A DNA stretch of 33,530 nucleotides from an uncultured Myxococcales bacterium (lineage in GTDB: Bacteria > Myxococcota_A > Bradymonadia > UBA7976 > UBA1532): the NCBI GenBank assembly GCA_937902595.1, contig CALELH010000591.1, positions 1 through 33,530 of the forward strand. The letters run 5' to 3'. Below the pieces are notes generated by a model. That model made no database searches and was not told where the DNA came from. It was given only the letters and a program-made list of their open reading frames with translations. Below, piece after piece: positions 16,487 through 24,250 of this stretch (position 1 is the stretch's first letter; each line of letters begins with the position of its first letter). The position numbers were made by a program, and so were the translations under genes.

Positions 16487-17961
16487 GCAAGTACATACTC
16501 GCTATCGATCAAGGAACAACGGGCAGCACAGTCCTCGTGATTAATGAGTCCTTGGAGATTCTCGGTCGACACACTGAAGAGTTCCCACAGATCTATCCGA
16601 AACCCGGGTGGGTTGAGCATAACCCCCATGAGATCATGGCGTCGGTGCAGGCTGCGCTCGTAGGGGCGATTGAAGTGTCCGGCATTGACACTGGCCAGAT
16701 CGCGGGGATCGGGATTACGAACCAGCGAGAGACGACGGTGGTTTGGGACCGAGAGACGAGTGAGCCGATTCATAACGCCATCGTCTGGCAGTGTCGCCGG
16801 ACAGCAGACCGCTGTCAGGCGCTTAAGGACGAAGGTCGAGAGGCGGAGATTAGGGAGCGAACAGGCCTCGTCATCGACGCCTACTTCGCCGGGACCAAGG
16901 TCGCTTGGATCCTGGACCACGTCGAAGGCTCACGGGCTCGAGCGACGAATGGAGAGCTCGCGTTTGGTACCATAGACTCCTTCTTAGTGTGGCAATTGAC
17001 CGGCGGAGAGCGCCACGTCACAGATATCTCCAACGCGAGTCGCACCTTGCTGATGAGCCTTAAGACCCTGAACTGGGACTCAGGCCTCTTAGAGACTTTT
17101 GATGTGCCGGCCCAGTTGCTTCCAGAGATTCGTGGTTGCAGCGAGGTCTATGGAACGACCAAGGGCTTCCCTGGTCTCCCTGACGGAATCCCCATCGCTG
17201 GTATGGCTGGAGATCAGCAAGCTGCGCTGTTCGGACAGGCGTGTTTTGACCTAGGCGAGGCGAAGTGTACCTATGGGACGGGCGCCTTCCTGCTCATGAA
17301 CACAGGCTCGTCGCCTGTTCCGAGTGAAAACGGTCTCTTGACCACAGTCGGATGGAAGATCGGCGATGATGTGACCTATGTTTTGGAGGGGTCTGCGTTC
17401 ATCGCAGGGGCTGCGGTCCAGTGGTTGCGAGACGGCCTAGGAGTGATCGAGAGCGCTCCTGACATCGAGGACCTAGCTCAGCAGGTTGACGGGAGCGATG
17501 GGGTGTACTTCGTTCCTGCCCTGACAGGCCTTGGTGCACCTCACTGGCAACCAAACGCTCGTGGTGTGATCTGTGGCATTACTCGGGGAACGACCAAGGC
17601 GCACCTCGCGCGCGCTACCCTTGAAGGGATCGCGTTCCAAAATCTGGACATCCTCAACGCGATGTCTGCCGACCTAAAACAGCCACTCACGACCTTGAAG
17701 GTGGATGGCGGTGCAGCGGCGAACAATCTTCTCATGCAGTTCCAAGCCGATCTTCTAGGGGTAGAGCTTGTGCGACCTGAGCTCTTGGAGACAACGGCCT
17801 TGGGGGCCGCATTTCTGGCAGGTTTAGCGGTCGGTGTCTGGTCGGACCTAGACGATGTGCGCGCATCTTGGCGAGAAAATCGTCGCTTCAACCGTGAGAT
17901 GGATGAGGGCGAGGTCGCCTGCACAATCGCGGGGTGGCATAACGCCGTCGCCCGCGCCTAG
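16483..17961 (+). CDS. glpK: Glycerol kinase
   Basis: This enzyme phosphorylates glycerol to sn-glycerol-3-phosphate using ATP. At 492 aa it has normal FGGY-kinase length. The N terminus AIDQGTTGSTVLV is the phosphate-1 motif. FAGTKVAWILDHVEG and GTTKAHLARATLEGIAFQ match the two FGGY signatures, and GMAGDQQAALFGQACF and KCTYGTGAFLLMNTG are glycerol-kinase blocks. It is co-translated with the upstream esterase through an ATGA overlap. No glpF or glpD is seen in the window. The gene ends nine bases from the stop of a convergent gene. Confidence 0.97.
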   Translation: MSKYILAIDQGTTGSTVLVINESLEILGRHTEEFPQIYPKPGWVEHNPHEIMASVQAALVGAIEVSGIDTGQIAGIGITNQRETTVVWDRETSEPIHNAIVWQCRRTADRCQALKDEGREAEIRERTGLVIDAYFAGTKVAWILDHVEGSRARATNGELAFGTIDSFLVWQLTGGERHVTDISNASRTLLMSLKTLNWDSGLLETFDVPAQLLPEIRGCSEVYGTTKGFPGLPDGIPIAGMAGDQQAALFGQACFDLGEAKCTYGTGAFLLMNTGSSPVPSENGLLTTVGWKIGDDVTYVLEGSAFIAGAAVQWLRDGLGVIESAPDIEDLAQQVDGSDGVYFVPALTGLGAPHWQPNARGVICGITRGTTKAHLARATLEGIAFQNLDILNAMSADLKQPLTTLKVDGGAAANNLLMQFQADLLGVELVRPELLETTALGAAFLAGLAVGVWSDLDDVRASWRENRRFNREMDEGEVACTIAGWHNAVARA

Positions 17962-17976
17962 GGCGATAAGCTAGGC
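17956..17976. terminator. Short inverted repeat covering both convergent stop codons
   Basis: GCCTAG / CTAGGC (6 bp, loop GGCGATAAG). The left arm contains the TAG stop of glpK and the right arm the TAG stop of the convergent flavoprotein gene. It could be a weak bidirectional terminator; no T tract, and the stem is short. Confidence 0.35.
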
Positions 17977-20343
17977 TGCCTTGTCCTGATTGAGCGCTTC
18001 GGTCATCTGCACGAGCGACGCTGGTAGTCGGTCATAGATGATCTCATCATTCGCCCCATATCGGCCGAATTGAAGGACACCTGTCGGACAGCTTTGCACG
18101 CAGGCGGAGCAGCGAACACACTCAGGGTCCTCCATCGGTAATCCCTTGTTCGCAAAGTTCATGATGTCGATGCCTTGATGACAGACCGACGTGCAGACGT
18201 TGCAACTGATGCACTTCTTCTTCTCTGAGAAGATCCGAAACTTCGTGAAGCGGGCGTAGATATGCATCAGAGCCGCCAGAGGGCATGCAAATCGGCACCA
18301 GATTCGACCTGAGTAGTGGAAGTAGAACCCAACGCCAAGAAACCCGGCGAGCGCGATGTCTACGATCCATTTGTAGCTGAGCGCGCCCCACAACCCTGGT
18401 CCTCCGGACAGCAGAAGATTGAAATACTTGGCCGCCCAGGATTCAGGTTGGAGCCAGCCATAGATCCGGATGAACAGCATCACAAACGCGGCGCCGAGCA
18501 CGACCTGACCGACCATGTTGAGGCGGTTCCACTTGGGTCCGTGGGGCATCTTCTGACGGTGGGTGTCTCCCAGGGTCTCGGCCAGCGCACCACAGCTGCA
18601 CATCCAACCGCAGAAGGCGCCTTTACCCCAGCGGCGAACGATGAAGGGGATGAGCACGAACGTCTGCAACCCACCCAAGACGAGCCAACCGACGATCGGT
18701 TGGTCCGTGAACCAGTTGTAGACCATTAAGGGCCACGCGAGCACGAAGCCATACGCCCTCCAATAGGCTCGTTCTACCCCGACCCCTCCGTCGTAGGGCT
18801 CAAAGAAGAGATCTGCGAGGGGTCGAAGGGTAGCGCCCTCGATGAAGAAGCCGTTGCGCCCCATCAAGGGAAGGATGATCTCAGGAAGAATAAAGAGTGG
18901 CAGCCATTGAAAGAACATCAGCGAATAGGTCTGCAGCCTGACGTATGGCGTCTTGCGACGCTGAATACGGCGATAGCCGAAGTAGCCGATGGCGCAGCTG
19001 TAGAGCAGCGTATAATAGAAGCTGGGACCGCTGGCGCTCTTGAGCAGGGTATAGAGGAGGCTTTTCGTGTCGGCTCCATCGAGGGTGGCTTTGACCCAGT
19101 TGGCTGGGTTAAAGCTGTCTGAAGGGAACCAATAATAGCTCTTCCAGTGGTAGATGAAGACGCAGAAGCTGAAGAAGGCGATGAGGCCAAGCCAGGAACC
19201 AAGAGACCATTCGCCCCTAATCCTGATGCCGGAGCGTCGAAAGAAGTCGAGAGGCGGTTCGCGGCCGATCATCGGAAAGACGACGTCGTTCTCGATGCTC
19301 TCTTGGGAACCACCTTGGAGCGACATCTGCACCGCGCCATCCTCGATGCGCTGCACCTGGCTGCCCATGTGCACGGTGAGCGTGCCGTTGGGGTGTCCAT
19401 CGGGTAGCATCTGAGCGGTGAGACCAGTCGTTACTCGACTCGATGTTGGATGGTCGACGCCGACCTGCGCGCCCGGATCGGCTTGGAGGGCTTGGAGTTT
19501 TTCTATGTTCTCTGGTTTGGGCCGAGCGAACTCCGGTTTACGGTAGCTGAGGGTCGTGTGCGCTCCGCCCAGCGTCAACGCGATGGCCGCCTCGATGGCA
19601 GAGTCGCCTCCGCCCACGACGAGCACGTGTTTACCACCATATTCCTTAGGGTCGTGTAGCCGATTGAAGACCTTATCTTTGTCTTCTCCTGGGACGCCAA
19701 GTGTACGGAAGTTTCCGCTCCGCCCGATGGCGATGATGACTCTGCGTGCTGTCGTCACCCTCGCTTTGGTCTCTCCGGCAGACACCTCGTGATGCACTTG
19801 GAGCAGAGGACCGCTCCGCTCAACCTTATGGATCCGACTGACGACCGGCTCGATCCCTGCGGCGATGAGCTGGTCGTCTAGGTCTTCGACGAGGGGCTCC
19901 TTGACCTCATGGCGGAACTGAAGCTCTCCGCTGGGAGTCATGTCCGTTGGATACGTGTAGATCGGTTTCCCTTTCGGGAAGTTCTTGATGGTCGAGAACG
20001 CTTGGCTGGCGTCGTACACGACGAAGCTTAAGCCCGATCCCTGTGCCTCCATCGCTGCTGCGGCACCGCTCACTCCTGTGCCGATGATCGCGACGTCTAC
20101 GATGTCGGGTCCACCGGAGCGTCGGCTGGCTTCGAACGTAGGGTCAGCGATGATGTGATGGATCGCTCGGGCGCCACTATCGGCGGAGAACTTGAGGAGC
20201 GGGATCCCTGTGAGATCTCCAACGACATAGACGCCGGACACGTTGGTCGTGCCGTCGTCATTGACGTCTGGGAGCGTCTCTACGGTGCCACCAGGCCACC
20301 CTGTGTGAAGCCACTGTGTGTAGCGCTTGACTGCTTCGATCAT
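17971..20343 (-). CDS. Flavoprotein (TrxR/YpdA-like, apparently permuted) fused to a NapH/CcoG-like membrane ferredoxin module
   Basis: The start is taken at ATG 20343, after GGGGGGCACC; the 50 extra N-terminal residues of the track ORF overlap a separate small ORF and look non-coding. The protein is 790 aa. Residues about 25-70 carry GVYVVGDLTGIPLLKFSADSG, the FAD-contacting GD motif normally found at the C-terminal end of thioredoxin-reductase-like enzymes. Next come a GTGVSG FAD-binding fold, AIGRSGNFRTLGVPGE and a GGGDSAIEAA NAD(P)-binding fold without a redox CxxC. From about residue 370, six or seven membrane helices follow, with CGWMCSCGA and CRFACPLAAL (NapH/NosR/CcoG type), then two ferredoxin clusters, CISCNVCTSVC and CVRCSACVQSCP. 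It probably moves electrons between NAD(P)H, flavin and Fe-S centres at the membrane. The partner is unknown. Confidence 0.85.
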   Translation of the reverse strand: MIEAVKRYTQWLHTGWPGGTVETLPDVNDDGTTNVSGVYVVGDLTGIPLLKFSADSGARAIHHIIADPTFEASRRSGGPDIVDVAIIGTGVSGAAAAMEAQGSGLSFVVYDASQAFSTIKNFPKGKPIYTYPTDMTPSGELQFRHEVKEPLVEDLDDQLIAAGIEPVVSRIHKVERSGPLLQVHHEVSAGETKARVTTARRVIIAIGRSGNFRTLGVPGEDKDKVFNRLHDPKEYGGKHVLVVGGGDSAIEAAIALTLGGAHTTLSYRKPEFARPKPENIEKLQALQADPGAQVGVDHPTSSRVTTGLTAQMLPDGHPNGTLTVHMGSQVQRIEDGAVQMSLQGGSQESIENDVVFPMIGREPPLDFFRRSGIRIRGEWSLGSWLGLIAFFSFCVFIYHWKSYYWFPSDSFNPANWVKATLDGADTKSLLYTLLKSASGPSFYYTLLYSCAIGYFGYRRIQRRKTPYVRLQTYSLMFFQWLPLFILPEIILPLMGRNGFFIEGATLRPLADLFFEPYDGGVGVERAYWRAYGFVLAWPLMVYNWFTDQPIVGWLVLGGLQTFVLIPFIVRRWGKGAFCGWMCSCGALAETLGDTHRQKMPHGPKWNRLNMVGQVVLGAAFVMLFIRIYGWLQPESWAAKYFNLLLSGGPGLWGALSYKWIVDIALAGFLGVGFYFHYSGRIWCRFACPLAALMHIYARFTKFRIFSEKKKCISCNVCTSVCHQGIDIMNFANKGLPMEDPECVRCSACVQSCPTGVLQFGRYGANDEIIYDRLPASLVQMTEALNQDKAA

Positions 20344-20468
20344 TGGTGCCCCCCGGCCGCACAATCTCTCCAGGGTGAGTCTACAATGATGTCGAGGTAT
20401 CCGCACGAGGGAAGCCAGGCGGAGCGAACTCCAGGTCTGGCACGGCGTCCTGAGTTGTAGCGGCTCAT
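20340..20468 (-). CDS. Possible 42-aa protein translationally coupled to the flavoprotein gene
   Basis: This is too short for the ORF track. ATG at 20468 follows GAGGAGG with nine-base spacing, the best ribosome binding site in this stretch. The ORF encodes 42 residues beginning MSRYNSGRRARPG and containing two Cys (PSCGYL, WRDCAAG), and ends in CAA TGA, whose TGA overlaps the ATG of the flavoprotein gene (ATGA). Start signal and coupling argue for real translation, either as a leader that couples translation or as a small protein. No family is recognised. Alternatively the flavoprotein starts further upstream in the other frame, but that sequence does not look like part of any domain. Confidence 0.4.
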   Translation of the reverse strand: MSRYNSGRRARPGVRSAWLPSCGYLDIIVDSPWRDCAAGGHQ

Positions 20469-20499
20469 CCCTATCGTCCTCCTCGTAGAGCATCCCACG

Positions 20500-20529
20500 A
20501 TCATGCTCACGGGGCTACCTGAGCATGAT
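20500..20529. terminator. Perfect hairpin between the Ppx gene and the flavoprotein gene
   Basis: 10-bp perfect inverted repeat ATCATGCTCA / TGAGCATGAT with a 10-base loop. It is nested inside a second perfect pair CCACGAT (20495-20501) / ATCGTGG (20541-20547), with which it shares two bases. It lies 27 bases downstream of the ppx stop on the minus strand. It may end the fur-ppx transcript or be part of the leader of the next gene; no T tract is present. Confidence 0.5.
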
Positions 20530-20555
20530 GAACATCGCAGATCGTGGTGGCTGTA

Positions 20556-21497
20556 CTAAAGAGGCCAGCGGGAGGTCGTGAGGAGTCCAGTTCTGAGAGC
20601 GCTCATCGACACGACCCACTCCTCTACGCTCAGTAGATGCCCAATCGTCTCGAAGACGACCGCGCCACCTAGGAGCACATCAGCGCGCTCCGGGTCCATG
20701 CCGGGTATCTTTAAACGACGAGCTTGGTCCTGTGCGCCGATGAGCCTGTGGAAGACACCTCTAAGCTCCTCGCGGGTGATCAAGAACCCGTCCACGTCGT
20801 GGGCTGGTTGTCCGCGAAGACTCGCGACGATTCGGGCGATTCTCTGAATGGTGCCTCCGGTCGCGATGACCTTCTCATAATGCTGACCTTTGATGAGAGA
20901 CACGCTCGGTTTGAATCTAGCCCTCAAGGCTCTTCGGACGCGCCGCGCTCTACTCGAGGGTACAGGATCTTTGCCTAGAGCTTGAGTCGTGACATTAATT
21001 GCACCTTGAGGAACGCTGGTGACCACCTGCATGTGTTCACCACATCCGACGGACAACTCCGTTGAACCACCACCAACATCGACACACAAGGTCGGCGTGT
21101 CAGAGACGTTGGGCATCCCAAAATTGACCCCTTGTCGGACCAAACGAGCCTCATCCATAGGGCTGATTACATGGACGTCGGTTTGAGCGACCTCCCGCGC
21201 TTGGCGGACAAAGTCATGAGCGTTTCGCGCCGACCGGATCGCCGCCGTCGCGGAGACTCGGAGTTCAGCGTCATATTTCTGGGCGAGATCGCGAAAGCTG
21301 CTCAGCAACACGATAGCGTTGTCGATGGCAGCCTGAGGGATAGAGTGACTTCTGTCTATGACTCCGGCGAGCCTCACCGTCTCCTTGACACGATCCAATA
21401 TCTCTACGCTGTCGTCATGGACTCGAGCGACCGTGATTTGGAGTGAGTTGGAGCCAATATCTATCGCTGCCACAGTCCTAGGGCTTGGCGCGCTCAT
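20556..21497 (-). CDS. Ppx/GppA family phosphatase
   Basis: Exopolyphosphatase / guanosine pentaphosphate phosphohydrolase family, ASKHA fold, 313 aa from the ATG at 21497. The track start is an upstream GTG that overlaps fur; ATG 21497 lies 16 bases after the fur stop and just before the conserved start AAIDIGSNSLQ. Other motifs are SATAAIRSARN, the phosphate loop CVDVGGGSTELSVG and VIATGGTIQRIARI. The protein is of the short type lacking the C-terminal HD-like domain of E. coli Ppx/GppA. It could act on polyphosphate or (p)ppGpp; sequence alone does not tell. Position directly behind fur suggests one transcript. Confidence 0.9.
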   Translation of the reverse strand: MSAPSPRTVAAIDIGSNSLQITVARVHDDSVEILDRVKETVRLAGVIDRSHSIPQAAIDNAIVLLSSFRDLAQKYDAELRVSATAAIRSARNAHDFVRQAREVAQTDVHVISPMDEARLVRQGVNFGMPNVSDTPTLCVDVGGGSTELSVGCGEHMQVVTSVPQGAINVTTQALGKDPVPSSRARRVRRALRARFKPSVSLIKGQHYEKVIATGGTIQRIARIVASLRGQPAHDVDGFLITREELRGVFHRLIGAQDQARRLKIPGMDPERADVLLGGAVVFETIGHLLSVEEWVVSMSALRTGLLTTSRWPL

Positions 21498-21513
21498 GTC
21501 GATGCTCGCCCCC

Positions 21514-21984
21514 TCAGTCGGGACGGCGACAGCCGCTCGATGCACAGCTCTCTAGCGGTTCACCAAAGAGCACCATCTTATGGTCTGTCAGCACGAACCC
21601 AAGCTTTTCTGCTACGAGCTCTTGGAGCTCTTCGATACGCTGATCTTCAAACTCGATGATGGCGTTGCACTCGGTACAGACCATATGGTCGTGATGTTCC
21701 CCTGGCTGCTCTGGCTCATACCGTGTCTGGTTTTCACCAAAACGAGTGGGGTTAGCCAGATTACATTCGGTGAGTAACTTCAGCGTGCGGTAGACCGTAG
21801 CATATCCCACCTTGGTGTCGAGGGATCGAACCCTAATGTACAGCTCCTCGACGGTAGGATGGTCTTCCTTGTGCTCTGGGTCGAAAAACACCTGGGTTAC
21901 GAGTTCTCGCTGGCCCGTCATTTTTAGCCCATTTTTTGACAGATAGCCTTTAAGGACGTCTACGGCGTCATCAGCAGTCAGCAT
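21514..21984 (-). CDS. fur: Fur family transcriptional regulator
   Basis: This is a metal-dependent DNA-binding repressor. The start is taken at ATG 21984 (156 aa), because the preceding 14 residues of the track ORF have no ribosome binding site and are not family-like. The winged helix includes LKMTGQRELVTQVFF and the recognition region KVGYATVYRTLKLL. The dimerisation domain has the metal-site histidines and CxxC of HHDHMVCTECNAIIEFED and ends with a second Cys pair (CASSGC), as in structural-zinc Fur proteins. Fur rather than Zur or PerR is favoured by overall similarity and by hemB being divergent, but metal specificity is not certain. Confidence 0.88.
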   Translation of the reverse strand: MLTADDAVDVLKGYLSKNGLKMTGQRELVTQVFFDPEHKEDHPTVEELYIRVRSLDTKVGYATVYRTLKLLTECNLANPTRFGENQTRYEPEQPGEHHDHMVCTECNAIIEFEDQRIEELQELVAEKLGFVLTDHKMVLFGEPLESCASSGCRRPD

Positions 21985-22129
21985 GGTCAAACCCCAGAAC
22001 TCATCATGATTTGATGGACGTAGCATACGGTCTAATCATGGTAAAGCGAACGAAATTCTAACGTCTTTACATTCAGGTCACCTCCAGCAATAACAAATAA
22101 TGGTGAATGAACATGGGAGTCTTTAGAAC
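21985..22129. promoter_or_regulatory. Divergent fur-hemB upstream region
   Basis: This 145-base region should hold both promoters. A CATCA-TGATT-TGATG inverted repeat lies at 22002-22016, 18 bases upstream of the fur start, and AT-rich sequence (CAATAACAAATAATGG) precedes hemB. Neither is a good match to the 19-bp Fur box, so autoregulation is possible but not shown. Confidence 0.4.
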
Positions 22130-23119
22130 ATGGACGTTTTGGATATGCTGGAGCGGCCGCGCCGCAACCGGAAAAGCCCTTGGGTGCGCAATATGGCGCG
22201 GGAGACAAGCGTGGGTCCAGAGCACTTCATCTATCCACTTTTTATCCATGGTGGGTCGGGACGGCAGGCGATCGCCTCTATGCCCGGGTGCGATCGTCTT
22301 TGTCTAGACGCCTTAGTCGATGAGGCGGGCGGCGCCCTCGAAGATGGGGTCGGCGCGGTGGTGATCTTTCCTGCCCTCCCAGACGAATTTAAGACCTCTG
22401 GTGGTGAGGAGAGTTACAACCCTGAAGGGCTGGTTCCTCAAGCCATTCGTCGTCTCAAGACAGCCCACCCAGACCTGACGGTGATCACGGACGTCGCCTT
22501 AGACCCGTATTCCTCCGATGGACACGACGGGATCGTCTCCAGTGATGGTCGGATCCTAAACGACGAGACCGTATCCGTCCTGTGTCAGCAGGCGCTCAGT
22601 CACGCTCAGGCCGGGGCAGATGTGATCTCGCCAAGCGATATGATGGATGGGCGCGTGGGCGCGATTCGTGAGACTCTGGATGAAGATGGTTTCACCGACG
22701 TCTCTATCTTGGCGTACACCGCCAAGTATGCCTCGGCATACTATGGACCCTTTAGAGACGCTCTAGACTCTGCGCCGCGCTTTGGGGACAAGAAGACCTA
22801 TCAAATGGATCCAGCCAATGTTCGCGAGGCGCTGCGGGAGGTGGATTTAGATGAGGCCGAGGGGGCGGACATGCTGATGGTTAAGCCAGCGGGCCCCTTT
22901 CTAGATGTCATTCGCGCCGTACGAGAGCACACCGCGCTTCCCGTCGCTGCCTATCAGGTGAGCGGGGAGTACGCCATGCTCAAGGCGGCGGCACAAAACG
23001 GGTGGTTAGATGAGCGGGCTGCTGTACTCGAGAGCCTGATTGGTATTCGCCGCGCCGGGGCCGATGTTGTGTTGACCTACTTCGCGCGTCAGGCTGCTCG
23101 CTGGTTGAGAGAAGGATGA
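22130..23119 (+). CDS. hemB: Delta-aminolevulinic acid dehydratase (porphobilinogen synthase)
   Basis: This enzyme condenses two 5-aminolevulinate molecules to porphobilinogen in tetrapyrrole synthesis. The protein is 329 aa, normal length. Schiff-base lysines are Lys199 in AYTAKYASAYYGPF and Lys252 in MVKPAGPFLD. The metal loop reads DVALDPYSSDGHDG, without the cysteines of the zinc-dependent type, so this is a Mg-type enzyme. The ATG follows GGGAG ten bases upstream. The gene is divergent from fur, which fits iron/heme coordination, and overlaps the next gene by ATGA. Confidence 0.97.
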   Translation: MDVLDMLERPRRNRKSPWVRNMARETSVGPEHFIYPLFIHGGSGRQAIASMPGCDRLCLDALVDEAGGALEDGVGAVVIFPALPDEFKTSGGEESYNPEGLVPQAIRRLKTAHPDLTVITDVALDPYSSDGHDGIVSSDGRILNDETVSVLCQQALSHAQAGADVISPSDMMDGRVGAIRETLDEDGFTDVSILAYTAKYASAYYGPFRDALDSAPRFGDKKTYQMDPANVREALREVDLDEAEGADMLMVKPAGPFLDVIRAVREHTALPVAAYQVSGEYAMLKAAAQNGWLDERAAVLESLIGIRRAGADVVLTYFARQAARWLREG

Positions 23120-24228
23120 CTCCATTACTCATCGATCAGGCCGACCAACTCGATCAGGTCTCAGCGGGTCTCGACGGAGCGAAGGTACTCTTCATCGACA
23201 CCGAGTTTGAGTCTCGGCGGGGTGGCACGGATCTCTGTCTCATCCAAGTGACCGATGGCGAATCCCTATATCTCATCGACGCCATCGCGATTCGTGACCT
23301 AGTGCCACTCGCGGACGTCATCGGTGACGCTGAAGTGACTTGGGTCACCCACGCGGGCCGCCAGGACGTCGACTTGATGATGAAAGCGCTGAAGCTCCGG
23401 TGTCGACCCAAGATCTATGACACTCAGGTCGCTTGGAGCTTGGTGAGCGCCGAACACCAGGTCTCCCTCGCATATCTCGTGGCGGTGCTTCTTGGTGTTC
23501 ACCGAGAGAAGGGGCACCAGACAGATAATTGGACCCGACGACCGCTCACGGACGCTCAGATTAGTTATGCTGCTGATGATGCTGAGGACCTAGTCGCTCT
23601 ATATGCAGCGCTCAATCAGCGCCTAGACAAACTTCAGCGGCGGGACTTGGTCGTGGAGGTGACCTCCGAGACCTTCAAGCCGCCTCCGGCTCGCTCCGAT
23701 CACATCAGCCTCTCTCGATATCGTAATCTCTGGCAGCTAAATGGCCCGCAACAGGCGGCGCTCTCGGCGCTCTTACGTTGGTATAATGCGCTTAGAAATC
23801 ATCGCGGCGCTCCGCACTACAAGACCCTCTTCTCCATCGCCGCTCGATTGCCCGAGGACCCTCGTTCCCTCGGTGACATCAAGGGAGTTAACCCTCGATT
23901 TGCGCATGGTGAACAGGGCGCCGCCATCATTGAGTTGATGGCTGAGGCCGCGGACGGCGCAGATGAGTTGGCCGACGCCAGTGGCCCGTCACCCTACGCG
24001 ACCTTCGACGAATACTTTCGAGAGGCGTGGCTCTCTTGCGCTCGCGCGGAGTTGAGCGCGGCGCTGTGCATCGCTCCCGAGGTGGCCTTTCCTCCATGGC
24101 TCATGAAGCGGCTTCGCGCGGCGGTCAAAGAGACCATAGAGCTCACGGACCTCGCCGGAGAGTTCGATGGTTGGCGTGGGTGCCTAAGTGATCCTTGGCG
24201 CAAATTCTGTGAAGATACGAACGCTTAG
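23116..24228 (+). CDS. rnd: Ribonuclease D-like 3'-5' exonuclease
   Basis: This is a DEDDy exoribonuclease, 370 aa, close to the E. coli RNase D length. Motifs are FIDTEFE (Exo I), THAGRQDVDLM (Exo II) and YAADDAEDL (Exo III, with the Tyr), followed by an HRDC-like domain around residues 210-285 and a less conserved C-terminal segment. The expected role is 3' trimming of tRNA and other stable RNA precursors. It is co-translated with hemB (ATGA overlap), a pairing with no obvious functional link. Confidence 0.9.
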   Translation: MTPLLIDQADQLDQVSAGLDGAKVLFIDTEFESRRGGTDLCLIQVTDGESLYLIDAIAIRDLVPLADVIGDAEVTWVTHAGRQDVDLMMKALKLRCRPKIYDTQVAWSLVSAEHQVSLAYLVAVLLGVHREKGHQTDNWTRRPLTDAQISYAADDAEDLVALYAALNQRLDKLQRRDLVVEVTSETFKPPPARSDHISLSRYRNLWQLNGPQQAALSALLRWYNALRNHRGAPHYKTLFSIAARLPEDPRSLGDIKGVNPRFAHGEQGAAIIELMAEAADGADELADASGPSPYATFDEYFREAWLSCARAELSAALCIAPEVAFPPWLMKRLRAAVKETIELTDLAGEFDGWRGCLSDPWRKFCEDTNA

Positions 24229-24250
24229 AACACCTCCAGCGGGAGTCCTG

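Noticed and set aside
20344-20493. N-terminal 50-residue extension of the flavoprotein ORF
   Set aside because: It is not domain-like, its ATG lacks a spaced ribosome binding site, and a better initiated small ORF overlaps it in another frame.
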